Below, one piece after another: positions 38,301 through 47,900 of a DNA stretch of 64,000 bases. The position numbers and the translations under genes are program-made. The stretch comes from Tubulanus polymorphus (taxonomy: Eukaryota > Nemertea > Palaeonemertea > Tubulaniformes > Tubulanidae): positions 23,162,153-23,226,152 of the forward strand of contig NC_134028.1 of assembly GCF_964204645.1 (NCBI RefSeq), written 5' to 3'. The stretch's first letter is position 1, and every line of letters starts with the position of its first letter. Below the pieces are notes generated by a model, which searched no databases, was not told where the DNA came from, and saw only the letters and a program-made list of their open reading frames with translations.

Positions 38301-38314
38301 CACCGTTCATGTAA
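10109..38314 (+). CDS. PRKDC: DNA-dependent protein kinase catalytic subunit (DNA-PKcs)
   Basis: A complete multi-exon gene for the PI3K-like kinase that is recruited by Ku to DNA double-strand ends and drives non-homologous end joining in the nucleus. I traced 85 coding exons with GT-AG introns; their summed length is 12402 bases (4133 codons plus stop), close to the ~4128 aa of the human protein. Order: N-terminal HEAT arm, circular HEAT cradle, Thr-Gln cluster, FAT domain, kinase with GIGDRHLSN and IDFGHAFG motifs, and FATC ending [13 protein letters not shown]. The start MAANLQ is the first ATG giving an open exon 1 with a donor, and the next exons continue in phase. No frameshift or in-frame stop was found, so the gene looks functional. 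Introns are mostly 75-400 bases; the longer ones hold MITEs. Downstream, RBBP6 begins on the same strand. Identity is very secure; single splice boundaries may be off by a few bases. Confidence 0.96.
20616..20858 (+). mobile_element. hAT-like MITE in PRKDC intron 32
   Basis: Begins near AGGGGCCACCACTTGG and ends AAAAGTGGCCGCCCTG, diverged versions of CAGGGTGGCCACT termini. Interior repeats CAGGGAA many times and has the family landmark GCAGATCA near the right end. Its right end lies 39 bases before the next exon (20898), so it sits where the branch point should be. Confidence 0.65.
21277..21571 (+). mobile_element. hAT-like MITE, longer subfamily, PRKDC intron 33
   Basis: Termini CAGGGTGGCACCACT and GTTGCCACCACCCTG are inverted. 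Interior holds TGACCTGGAAAACTC and GTGATTCAATGAAAAATG, shared with the copies at 33143, 34231 and 54414. Confidence 0.7.
22708..22899. mobile_element. MITE with ~26-base termini, PRKDC intron 37
   Basis: Left end GGGCGGGCGCAG followed by AAAAACC and TGTTAG is mirrored at the right end (CTAACAGGGTTTTCC then TGCGCCCGCCC). Just inside each end lies a palindrome, ACTAACCATGGTTAGT on the left and ACTAACCACGGTTAGC on the right. Confidence 0.75.
23401..23640 (+). mobile_element. hAT-like MITE, PRKDC intron 39
   Basis: Starts CAGGGTGACCACTTACCTGG and ends AAAAGTGGCCACCCTA. It is flanked by imperfect direct repeats of ~28 bases (AGCTGCGATATCCAAC on the left and AGCTACGATATCCAAC on the right), longer than a usual hAT target duplication. 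Confidence 0.7.
25224..25415. mobile_element. MITE with 16-base perfect termini, PRKDC intron 45
   Basis: TGATACCTTGTTTCTC at 25224-25239 is the exact reverse complement of GAGAAACAAGGTATCA at 25400-25415. Interior 160 bases are non-coding, with GGCCGGGT motifs. Confidence 0.7.
25662..29420 (+). other. PRKDC: PRKDC exons 46-58: C-terminal HEAT and Thr-Gln phosphocluster (aa 2117-2800)
   Basis: Exons: 25662-25781, 25863-26006, 26094-26245, 26352-26483, 26820-27053, 27135-27284, 27560-27733, 27817-27906, 28009-28219, 28297-28468, 28701-28925, 29095-29210, 29289-29420. The exons at 28297 and 28701 (aa ~2586-2717) carry eight TQ and two SQ sites, in the place of the human T2609 (ABCDE) cluster. 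In the known protein, ATM and autophosphorylation there free the DNA ends for processing. Family signatures: NNGGEGIHY is represented by [21 protein letters not shown] by [11 protein letters not shown]; and HGDLPDIQIKHS by [12 protein letters not shown]. Confidence 0.85.
28544..28677. mobile_element. pogo-like MITE, PRKDC intron 55
   Basis: CAGTAAAACCTC and GAGGTTTACTG are inverted termini, each bounded by TA as in pogo/Tigger-type insertions. Related copies at 51354-51525 and 56040-56198. Confidence 0.6.
30271..30454. mobile_element. MITE with ~38-base termini, PRKDC intron 59
   Basis: ATCCCACACTAATATAACAA onward at the left end is mirrored by the right end reading TTATGAGTGTGGGAT; GGATGAAGTCCGAAA on the left pairs with TTTCCGGACTTCATC on the right. 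The arms are nearly complete inverted repeats. Confidence 0.75.
33143..33417 (+). mobile_element. hAT-like MITE, PRKDC intron 70
   Basis: Diverged copy of the 21277-21571 subfamily: starts CAGGTTGGAGCCACTGACCT and ends AAAGTGGCCACCCGCC. Shares GTGATTCAATGGAAAATG inside. Confidence 0.6.
34228..34468 (+). mobile_element. Degraded hAT-like MITE, PRKDC intron 73
   Basis: Starts AGGGTGACCAATGACCTGG and shares GTGATTCAATGAAAAATG with the long subfamily; the right terminus has decayed (TGGCCAAAAAGTG). Confidence 0.5.
36671..36864 (+). mobile_element. hAT-like MITE, PRKDC intron 81
   Basis: Starts AGGGTGGTCACATAGCTG and ends AAAAGTGGCCACCG, with AGCAAGTCAAATAAAAG before the right end, as in the other short-subfamily copies. 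It lies in the intron inside the kinase domain. Confidence 0.6.
37705..37968 (+). mobile_element. hAT-like MITE, PRKDC intron 84
   Basis: Starts GAGTGGCCACTTAGCTGG and ends AGAGTGGCCATCCTG. Interior CAGGGAA and GGGGAAT motifs are as in the 45996-46186 copy. Confidence 0.6.
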
Positions 38315-38990
38315 TTTGTTTATACGGTTTCCCCCGTTTCAATCAATATAGTTCCTCTATAGCAAATTAGTGTTGGGAATTAACTACGAGTTCAACAGTT
38401 TCGACCAACAGATACCATAAGCAGCAGTACACTTTGACTTGATCAATACCATACAAACTTATGTCTATTCTGTTGTAATTATCATCAACTGGTTTAAAAT
38501 GGAAATTTTCTAAATTGGAAGATTCTGTTTAAAGTGTAATAATAGATTTTATTTTTGTTACGATATAACTGTGCGTGCGTTTTATGCACTTATAAAGAAT
38601 GTCTACAATTTAGATAAATAGCATTTATTTATTCATTGCTTTCACACATTATGACATATGTTGATTATGCAGATCTTGTAATTTTGATTTTCAATTAATA
38701 CCAGGAAAATTTTGATTTGTGTACTGTAATTACTTCAACATTATCTAACTATTCACGCAATATAAATTGTAGTTTCCACAAATAAATCCGTTAAAATCTA
38801 TGAATTTTTGTTTTCTTTCTTTCAAGGTAATGTAGTCATTAAAACTGGTTTCGTCAAAAATTTTCTCTCCTTTTTACTTGAAACATATAGTTCATCTGAT
38901 TGGAATCTAGAAGACGCGAGAATGGTTGTATTTGTTTCGTTTGTAAATAATTCTTAAAACCATGCAAATGAAATAAATTGTATTTGAAAA
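38315..38990 (+). terminator. PRKDC: PRKDC 3' UTR and poly(A) signals
   Basis: AT-rich 3' region after the TAA stop. Canonical AATAAA hexamers occur at 38781-38786 and 38972-38977. The first, followed by T-rich sequence, is a good candidate for the main cleavage site. No other gene is seen before the RBBP6 promoter. Confidence 0.5.
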
Positions 38991-39214
38991 TTGGATACCC
39001 AAATAGGATACCCTGTTTTGGGTATTGTCGGAGCTACCCTAACTACCGTTTCAATCTCTGTTGCCTTTGATCGAGCATTCAACTGAACGAGAGAGGTCGA
39101 CGCCATTTTGCGTCGGATTTGCTGTATTTTTCATCGACCAACTTTGGCGCGTTGATTTTTCGGGAATAAACGCTATCATGACACTATCACTTGCTTAAAG
39201 CTATCTGGATCGTG
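38990..39214 (+). promoter_or_regulatory. RBBP6: RBBP6 promoter and 5' non-coding exon
   Basis: A donor CGTG/GTAAGTG at 39214 closes a likely 5' untranslated exon that starts somewhere after ~39040; the next exon starts at 40540 with acceptor CTATTTCAG. GACGCCATTTTGCGTC (near 39097) contains a YY1-like GCCATTTTG. An upstream ATG at 39178 would give a six-codon uORF (MTLSLA, stop at 39196-39198). No TATA box is evident. The TSS is not known. Confidence 0.5.
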
Positions 39215-39726
39215 GTAAGTGTTTAAAACATTGAATTTTTGTCTGGATAATACCAGGTATATTCTGTATAAAATCCTTCAACCGACATGCACTATTGTGT
39301 TCTTTGACTTACGATTTTTTGACTGGTTTTTGTTTGTTGAATGAATGAGAGGAACGACGAATGGCTGAAACTCGACTGACTTTATTACGGCCACTCGTTT
39401 TATAAAATGCACTTACTGCTGGAAGTGAGGTTTTTTGTAAAAAATGATGTTGAAATCTTGTCATAGAAAGAGAGGTGTCTAATGAGATTTTATGTCGAAC
39501 CAGGGCGAGTCTATAATTTTAATTGGATCTGATGATAGTTACCATCCTTTTGTTCTCATTGATGATAATGTAAATGGAGAATGACGATGATTTTCATTTA
39601 GTCTCTCTTCCTACTACAGATTCAAATACTGAGCAGCTTGCCTTTAAATCGATTGTTAAAGTATTGTTTATTTCTCAAATATATCTCCATATGGAACCCA
39701 AGATTACTGCTATTTGATAAGAATGA

Positions 39727-40039
39727 CATGGTTCCCACAGAAATTGGGAAAAACTTGGCAATTCTGAGATAATAATCCCCGGTTTGGAAATATTTGGGAA
39801 TTTGAAAAATTTTCCTCGAATCGGGGAAATATTTGGGAAATTCATTACATTTCACATAATTGCATTTGCCGAGGGTAACTTTTCTCGGCGATTTCTCTTG
39901 AAAAGTACCTTTCAACCAGTCACCACTAAAATGTTGACTAGCATGATGATATGTGTTCATTTGCATTTGGGAAAATTGAAAAATCACCCATACTTGGGAA
40001 AAACTTGAATTTTGAATTCTAATAACTGCGGGAACCATG
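39727..40039. mobile_element. MITE in RBBP6 5' intron
   Basis: Termini CATGGTTCCC and GGGAACCATG are inverted. Interior is rich in GGGAAA/TTTGGGAA. It lies in the intron between the 5' non-coding exon and the first coding exon. Confidence 0.65.
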
Positions 40040-40221
40040 AAATGATATATGTAAAATAGATAAGAATACTAGGTGCAGGATTAATAGTTATTGGTGTAAT
40101 ATGTATATTTTCATAATAACAATGCAATAAGATGAATTGAAAATTAAGGCCTAATTTAATTTTTTGCTGACTCTGCATTATCATAACAGTACCATACCAC
40201 TGTGCCTGCTAAATCATTCAT

Positions 40222-40353
40222 GGTTCAGTCGCTCAAAAGTTGGTTAGAGTAAACCAGTGGTGGATAAATGTCATATATTTTTCATTATTGTTACCAAGGA
40301 ATGGTAATTGTCCACACGCCAGTTAACTAACCAACTTTTGAGCAACTGGCCCC
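40222..40353. repeat. Imperfect foldback in RBBP6 5' intron
   Basis: GCTCAAAAGTTGGTTAG (near 40230) recurs in reverse complement as CTAACCAACTTTTGAGC (near 40327). The arms are ~40 bases with mismatches. Confidence 0.5.
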
Positions 40354-40407
40354 TGAATGGCTTATACATAATGCGCGACTTAGGAAAATATGGCTGATAA
40401 GAACAGT

Positions 40408-40455
40408 ATTTGAACCTGGCCCGACATATTGTCGGGCCACTAGACCACCGAGGCT
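40408..40455 (-). repeat. tRNA-like SINE head on minus strand with 21-base palindrome
   Basis: Reading the minus strand, GGTGGTCTAGTGG is a perfect tRNA-Glu/Asp-type A-box and CAGGTTCAAATAC a near B-box. Between them GGCCCGACATATTGTCGGGCC (40418-40438 on +) has perfect 9-base arms. The A-to-B spacing is short for a working tRNA, so this looks like a SINE head or tRNA relic. Confidence 0.4.
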
Positions 40456-40741
40456 CATTGCAAACCACTGAAAGTTTAAACTATAGCACTGAACCTAAAC
40501 AAATCCTTACTTTACCCTCTCGGCTATCTTCTATTTCAGGTTCAGAGTTGTTTTAGATTTGTGTCGTGTTTAATTGGTGCACATTGACTGCCGTTGAGTC
40601 CGCTGAGATAAGAACTGCAACTATCGAATCATCCGTGCGTGTTCCATTCGCTTGTTGACAATTGACAATATCGTAGTCGTACATCGGTGATAACGCTAAA
40701 ACTCAGTTCCGTTCACGAGTCCGTGGTCTCGTCGCGGTGCC

Positions 40742-41871
40742 ATGTCCTACATTTACTACAAATTCAAAAGCAGCATCGATTATGACACGATCACGTTCGA
40801 CGGAGTGAACATATCTCTCGCCGACTTCAAAAAGGCGATCATTCACAAGAAGCGGCTCGGTAAGAGTCAGGCCGAATTCGATCTACAAGTGAAAAATGCG
40901 CAAACCGGAATCGGTAAGATTTACATGTACTTCAATTCACCCTAGATCTGAAGATATTAGGGTTCTTACATAATCAGGGAAATCGTGGAATTCCTGATTC
41001 ATTTTTTTTCGGCAGAGAAAAATGGGGAATTCGGTCTTTCGTTGAGAATCGGGAAATATGAATTTTTGCGTGTCCTTTCATACTTGTTGGTGACGAGTGG
41101 CACAAAGGAACAGACCCTAGTGAAGATATCTTATAATAAAATTGGGGAATTTCTCAATGGTTCAGGGAAATATCTGACCTGTATGAACTTCGAAACAAGT
41201 TTTGTTTAAATGTTAATGTTTTTAAAATCATTTTTCAGAATACGCGAGTAATGACCTACTTCCGAAGAATGCTTCCGTTATCATATCCAGAGTTCCATTA
41301 AGTCTTAAGTCTTGGTGAGTTTTCAATTAAAAAAACTGCAACAGTATTCAGGCTAATGCTTGCGAAGGTGAATGAAAAATCCTGCACGGATTGGGAAAGT
41401 CAATTTACATCTTTTTTTGAGGCTCGTCATTTTAACGTCTGGATTGGTGGAGCACCTATTCATAGCCTTCAAAGTTGATCGAAAATTAACCAACTTGCTG
41501 CTAAGTGAATAGATTGAAACTAGAAATGTAGAGTAGATTTAATCTACTCTACATTTCTAATTTCAATGGTACTGGTACTGTTATATGTATCTAGGTTTTC
41601 GACGTGAAAAATGACCCTCAAATTTGGTGATCATACCCTTAAAAACCCCTCAAATACCCCTCAAATTTCATATCGATGGTTCTGTAGGAACCATGGATTA
41701 GAATTAGATTAGAAGTAATTTTGACTGTGGGTGCTACCATTTGACGCAAGAAAGCCGCATATTATTAGAATGTCGGGAGGTGCGCGATTAGGCTCAACTT
41801 GATGAATTTGTCGTTTCAGGGATCCGATCGTAGCTCCGATAAAAGAAGACGGCAACAGTCCACATAGCAGC
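40742..41871 (+). other. RBBP6: RBBP6 coding exons 1-3: DWNN domain
   Basis: Exons 40742-40913 (the exon itself starts at 40540), 41239-41314 and 41820-41871 encode aa 1-100. The DWNN ubiquitin-like fold is specific to RBBP6 proteins. Conserved features seen: YYKFKS, YDTITFDG, the Asp-Leu-Lys region as LADFKKAI, and a basic SVIISRVPL end. Confidence 0.9.
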
Positions 41872-41913
41872 GTATGTAGTTATAATATTAAATATTCGCG
41901 TGGTTGTAAGTAG
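40742..41913 (+). CDS. RBBP6: Possible DWNN-only short RBBP6 isoform
   Basis: If the donor at 41872 is not used, the frame reads through and adds VCSYNIKYSRGCK, then stops at TAG 41911-41913, giving a 113-aa DWNN-only protein. AATAAA at 42458-42463, followed by a GT-rich tract, could end this transcript inside the 4 kb intron. Vertebrate RBBP6 is known to give a short DWNN-only isoform of similar size with an alternative 3' end. The read-through is seen in the sequence; its use is inference. Confidence 0.45.
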
Positions 41914-44900
41914 CGATCGGTCGGAATGAGCTCATGTCGAGGACCGATGCTCCGTATAGTATCGTTGTTCTCCGTGTTGCTGTCGGTCACAACGACGTCT
42001 CCTCTAATTTTAAAAAATAATCGATCTCGATAATTGGTGATTTGAAAGTCTCTTTATTATTTGTCGGTTGTATTTGTAATCGAGTGATAAGAAATGATAA
42101 CGTGATTTTGATATATATATATATATATATATATAAGTATCTGTGATGATGGTGATGTTAGTTCTGGTGTGTGGTTTCTAGCTTCATGAAAACAACTGTT
42201 TTGAATATGTAGCGATAGGGATGGATGCTCCGTTGATTTGTTTCGATGGATCGTATTTTTATGCGATATTCGAAGCTCTTTTTCGGCGTAACTCGGCGTT
42301 CTTTTTCAGGCGTACATTTTTTCCTGCACTGCCATTTTTTAGGAAAATCGTTTTTCGCATTTTTAAACACTTTTTGTAGCGCTAGATTTTTGCTCTGTTA
42401 TGCATGTACATGTTTCTTGACATGTTTTGGAAAAATGTTTTTTTCGTTATTGAGAGAAATAAATGATTGTTGTGGAATTCCCGTCTTGTCCTTGGTTGTG
42501 GCGAGACCGCTGCTAGTCAAATGGTTTTGTGCGAACTGGTCAGAAGATTTGAACGCCTGTCCTACGCAGAGGCTGCTAGAAGGATTGATTACTTATTGAA
42601 TTGCTTCATTTCTTCTCTTTAAGATGTCGGAATTCTAAGCCTTTCCTACTAAAATCCCACTAGAAAAGCTCGGAAATATAATTGATTCATTACAACAGTG
42701 ATTCTTGAATTCCTACAAGGGCGTCGGGTAATACTGGCAATACGGTTTCGGTTCCTACATGCTAGGTTCCCCGCAAAACGACACGGAAATATCGGGCAGA
42801 ACAAATAACTGGGCTCCTTCAAGAAGTATTTTCGGGTTTATAGCGAGTCAACAAAGTAAAAAGAGCTTACTTATGAAAAAATTTCATAAGGTTCTTGGTA
42901 AGCGCTTACTTATGGCAAAAATTTGATAAGGAGCTTATAAAGTGCTTACTTATGCAATCAAAAAGCATTTACTTTGCCTCGGCCTTAAGTACTACTACAA
43001 ACCTTCATTTATTGATAAAATGAGCATTTTCATTTTGGAATGGCAGTTTGAAAAATTGATACAATTAAATTTTAAATGATTGGATATCTAAGACATAAAC
43101 AATGAACATTCAAACCGGTGACCCTAAAATACCCCTGTAATCCTATTGTCTGGCAATCAACCGATACACGGAATATTTGTTCAGAAGATTACGTTAATTT
43201 AGGTGAGATACGTTCTACCTGCATGGAGTATGAATACAACAGACTTCCTGCAACAGCTATTGGATTTACGTACACGAGAACTCACCATAAAAACACTCGA
43301 GAGGAAGGCGGGTAAGGGTGTACACTACGTGAAGATTCATCTACATTCATTGTAAAAGACTCAATATTATGTACACTTAGATACAACAAATCAATGGCAG
43401 TGCAGGGTTCATTTTAGAATCAACTGTGTTGATCCTTATAGAATGGTTCTGAGAGTAACTTTCTGTTAGCTCTTGGTGGCACAAATTGTAACCACAGGAT
43501 ATAAACAGCTGATATTTTGTCATTAGGAGGGAAATAGGTGGTGGAATTGATATGGCAAGTTTCAAGCCATTTGGATGTGCTGGGAGAGAATGTGCATAAT
43601 TTCAATAAATTTTTCCTTCATTCTACTAATCGATGCTTGCCCTAGTTTCATAACATCACAGGGAAAGCCCTTCACAAGGCATCACTTGGAAATCCCTCCA
43701 GAAGGGCTTTTCCAATGACATTATCAAGAACTGTTTTCTACCATGTACTTGTAACTCATAGGGAAAACACATGCCATGTATATCATCAAAGTTGAACATG
43801 CTTGGCTACAAAGTGCACCATGATTTCATCTTTATTGGCTGTTTATACGTTATTGCAAATCCTAGAACAAATCGATTTTGGTGCTCAATACTTGAATGTA
43901 CTCAGTTGATCCTACTGGACCCATGGTCCTTTATAGAATTGTCTCTTCGAAATTCATTTGAATGTGCAAAGCCTAGTGTATGTTTAAAGGTCATCCAAAA
44001 TATTAAATTTGATTGCCAATGAATTTTCTTATTTCATGCTATTATCATTTATTTAAAAAAATGCTGGGAACGTGTCTTTCGAAAAATGCTGAATTGTACT
44101 GACTGCTACAAGCCCTGAATCGCTGAACAATTTCCTCATTCTATGAGTAACTTTAGAGAAATCAATCAAGATCAGTAGAACTTTTTCTCTCTGGTTCAAT
44201 GATGAAATATGCGTAGCTTTATTTTTTTTTGAGTTGATGACTTTTGCCTAACTGTTGTGACATTAATAAAAAATGTATCAACTAGATATTACAATTCTCG
44301 CTAAGGTTGAATATAAAAGTAAATATTGTCTTGGGGGCAATTTGTACAACATAGTAAGCTTTTCATGCTTGACTGGTAGACTGATTATAATTAATGAGTT
44401 AATGAGCAAAACCCACAGTTGATGATTTAACAATTTAGTATCTAATGGTTTCAAAGGTACCACTAAACTTCATTAGAGAAATGAAAATAACATACTAATA
44501 ATGATGATATGTAAATATACCACTTAGAAGGTTTTCATGCTGTCTGTGACTTAATATGATCTTAGTATGTTATAGGTGATGTGATTAGCTAATTAACAGA
44601 AAAACATGTATTTGTGATAATATTGTTGGAAAATGTTTTTTATGCCCTATGCTTGACTTAATCTGCCGATTTCTTAAAATTCTTTCTTGAATTGTATAAA
44701 TGAAAACATGTGATTTTATGGGCTAAAATCCAATTGTTAAATTGTTTAGAATAATTAGAAATTGTCGTGTTATTTGTACATACAGTTAGTTAAGTCTATA
44801 TTTATTAATTTCAAGTATTTGATACTTTAAAGTGTATTTAAATCAACTTGATTACTGAGTCGTACAAACATTTGATTATGTAGTATTTTACATGTATTTT

Positions 44901-47900
44901 GATGATTCCTCGTCTGATCACTTGTTAGTGTAGAATTGTAGTTGACACTCGTAATAAACTATTTTATGATTAACGTAATCACAGAATGAAAAATACATGT
45001 ATTATTAATTTTTGGTTTTTTTAGAAACTTGTGAGATTGTAATTGATTTGGAATGATAACTCTTGGCGTAGGTCGGTCTTGCGGCTGCTAGTGACTCTAC
45101 AACGGAGTCGTAAAGACTTGTCCTGCATTCTCTAGCCCATTTTTGTATCATATAAGAAATTTTGCAGTTATTTTGTTAACTAATATCGAGATCCCCTCGG
45201 TGAATGCCTCTATCGAATATCTAGATATTTGCTGATTTATTAAAGATAATTTCGATGATTTTCGCATAGGAGTCAACTTAGAAATAGCTATTTTAGGCAC
45301 TCACTAGAGGAGGTCTGTAATTAGTCCAGTGATGAGGGATGTTATTATTGTGATATATGTATGTTTATGGACTGTGGACTCTGCATTGTTTACTACATGA
45401 ATTTGGGATGTGCAAAATTATACAAAAATGTTCAAAGTTTCTTTCAAAGAAAAAAGTTTGCCAGGTTAGAGCCAGTTTGTAGCACAGTTTTGGCTAAGTA
45501 ACCAGTTTCGAAACTCCTTCCTTCCAAATCCATAAACAAGTAAAGCTGGAAGATTTTAAGATTCTGAATTAATCACATTAACTGTTTTCGTGATATTGTG
45601 TTTAAAACTTGTATAAGTATAAGATAGTTATATATTTCATTTTTCCTGGCTTCGTGCCCCTGTCTACCAACTTGATTTAGCATGTAGTTACATATAATCA
45701 TGTTATGGCACTTTTATTCTCAACTTAATAAAATGTATGCCATGTTTCTAGGGTTTTTCAATTGTAATTCCATTGTTTCTAGAGAACTAGTGAATATTAT
45801 TGTATTCTACATACTGCCAGTCGTTGAAAGGGGTGTGTTTAATTTTTTGTTTCGTTTACATACTTTGATATAGATGGCTGCAGATCAACGATTGACTTTT
45901 GAACAACTGCGTAAGGTACATACAATTAAACATTTTTTGATTTTGTTCCCTGTGTGCACAATTACCGGTAGTTTAATAAATCGATCACATATTTGCAGGG
46001 TGGCCACTTGGAAAACCGAAAAGTCGGGGAATTTTCTTTTCTTTAAAAAAGTCTAGGAATAGTCAGGGAATTTTGAGATTGCTAGTTTCCGGCTATGTCT
46101 AATGTATTTAACCGTATTAATCGATCGGATAATTATATCAGGGAAAAGTCAGGAAAAAAGCAAGTCAAATAAAAGTGGCCACCCTGATCTGGTAGTGTGC
46201 CTTTTCATCATCCTTTTGTTCGTGGTTATTGTTCGAGGGTGGTTAAGATCTTGATGTCGAAATCGTGATGTCATTCTATTTCAGACTGCTGATCTCGCCG
46301 GAGCTAACGCGTCGGAGGATGATAAAATTCGCGCCATGATGTCCCAGTCGACTCGAGATTACGACCCGTCAAAGTAAGCGCTGCAGCTCGAATATCCCTC
46401 TACCCTCGATTATCTGCGCTCCGTTTATCCGCCACCCTCACCGTCTACCAAGAAAAGTAGTCGTACTGATTTATGCGACATCATTTGTGGTCGATTATCG
46501 GACCATCATGTGTCCCAAATCATGATAATTACCTGTTATTATCTGCATATTTTTGTGCGAAGTAAACGATGTGAGACTGTATGAAATAAATACGAAGTTT
46601 ATAAGGGTTCAGTTTGATAGAACTGAGTAATAACTGCATTGAATAGTTGTAGTGAAGTTTCGTTTATTAGTGAAAATGTTGAATTTCTGCCCCGAGTTTG
46701 ACAGATAGTCGAGGAGGGGGGTAGACCACGTTTCCATCCATTTCTAAACTAAATAAATGATAATTATTTATGATTACAGTTATCAGTACCGTCCACGGTT
46801 TCCGACCGGAACACCGGGTCCCACTTATACGTGTCACAGATGTGGAAAAGCTGGTCATTTCATCACGAATTGTCCGAACAAACTGAAGGTAACAAATCAA
46901 AAGCCTTTCAATGTCATTGAAATAGGAACCTGATAGTTCAACAAATGTCTCTGTCTAAAAACAGGCCCGACAACAACCGCTACTAATTGAGAGTAGTACC
47001 TTCTCTTAAAAGCACGATTACTCCTGATGATATCAAAATGTTTGCTCAAAACCAGAGAGGTTTCTAGTTCTAAACTATTTTTGATGTCAAATTGTGGTGA
47101 AAACTGCAACGATGGTAGATAGAAACCGAGGTAGTTCGGTCTTTCGATACTTAGATGTTGCACGGTACTGTGGATCAATGTTTATAGATGTAATAATTAT
47201 ATTAACGCAGGATGTTCCCGATACTCGAATACGACGAAGTACAGGAATACCGAATAGCTTCCTCACTCGCGTTGAAGACGTTAATGATCTCGCTTCCAGT
47301 AAAGGAGTCATGTTAACTGCCCACGGACATTTAGCCATCAGTTCATTTCAGCAGTAAGTTCGAGAACAAATTATCATCGTTTATCATCTGAAATACCCTT
47401 CGTACCGGGGAAACTTTTCATAAACAAGTGACAAATATCTTGTTTTCTAAGCTTAGGGTTTTCATAACAATTGAGTTGAAACGATATCAAGATAACGTTC
47501 ATAGTTTTTCTTGCGATTGCAGGTTTTTCTCAATCGACCATTCCGTATTATTCGTAAAGTTTTCGCTGGTTTTCTTCGACTTATCTTTTTCTGAATGAAA
47601 TTGTTTTATCTCGTAGAGAGGCGTACAAACAGGGCAAACAGGAGAAACGACCGTTCGTTCAACAGAACGTAGCCGTCGAAGTGATCGCGGAAAAACAGGA
47701 CATTCCGTCGGAGTTGAAATGCTCGCTGTGTAACGATCTATTGAGAGATGCCGTTGTGATTCCGTGTTGTGGAAACAGTTATTGCGATGATTGTGAGTAC
47801 AACAAAGAATGAGTCAATCATTACCGGGTCTATACGAATCCTTGATTACTTAAAAACTCCTTCTAAACGGGAAATGCTTTTAACAGTGTTTGAATCTCCT

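Larger units (their letters stand above)
35472..38314 (+). other. PRKDC: PRKDC exons 77-85: PI3K-like kinase and FATC (aa 3708-4133)
   Basis: Exons: 35472-35539, 35633-35853, 35933-36028, 36152-36313, 36391-36592, 37123-37311, 37386-37428, 37516-37609, 38110-38314. ATP-binding Lys ~3758 in [14 protein letters not shown]; catalytic loop GIGDRHLSN with Asp ~3928 and Asn ~3933; metal-binding Asp ~3947 in GIDFGHAFG. The activation loop keeps a TQ at aa ~3956-3957, the place of human T3950. LMPFRLTRQ and [12 protein letters not shown] follow. The last exon holds the FATC domain, ending in the near-invariant [13 protein letters not shown]. All catalytic residues are present. Confidence 0.93.

Noticed and set aside
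40408-40455. Functional tRNA on the minus strand
   Set aside because: The A-box is good but A-to-B spacing is too short and no anticodon arm can be drawn.
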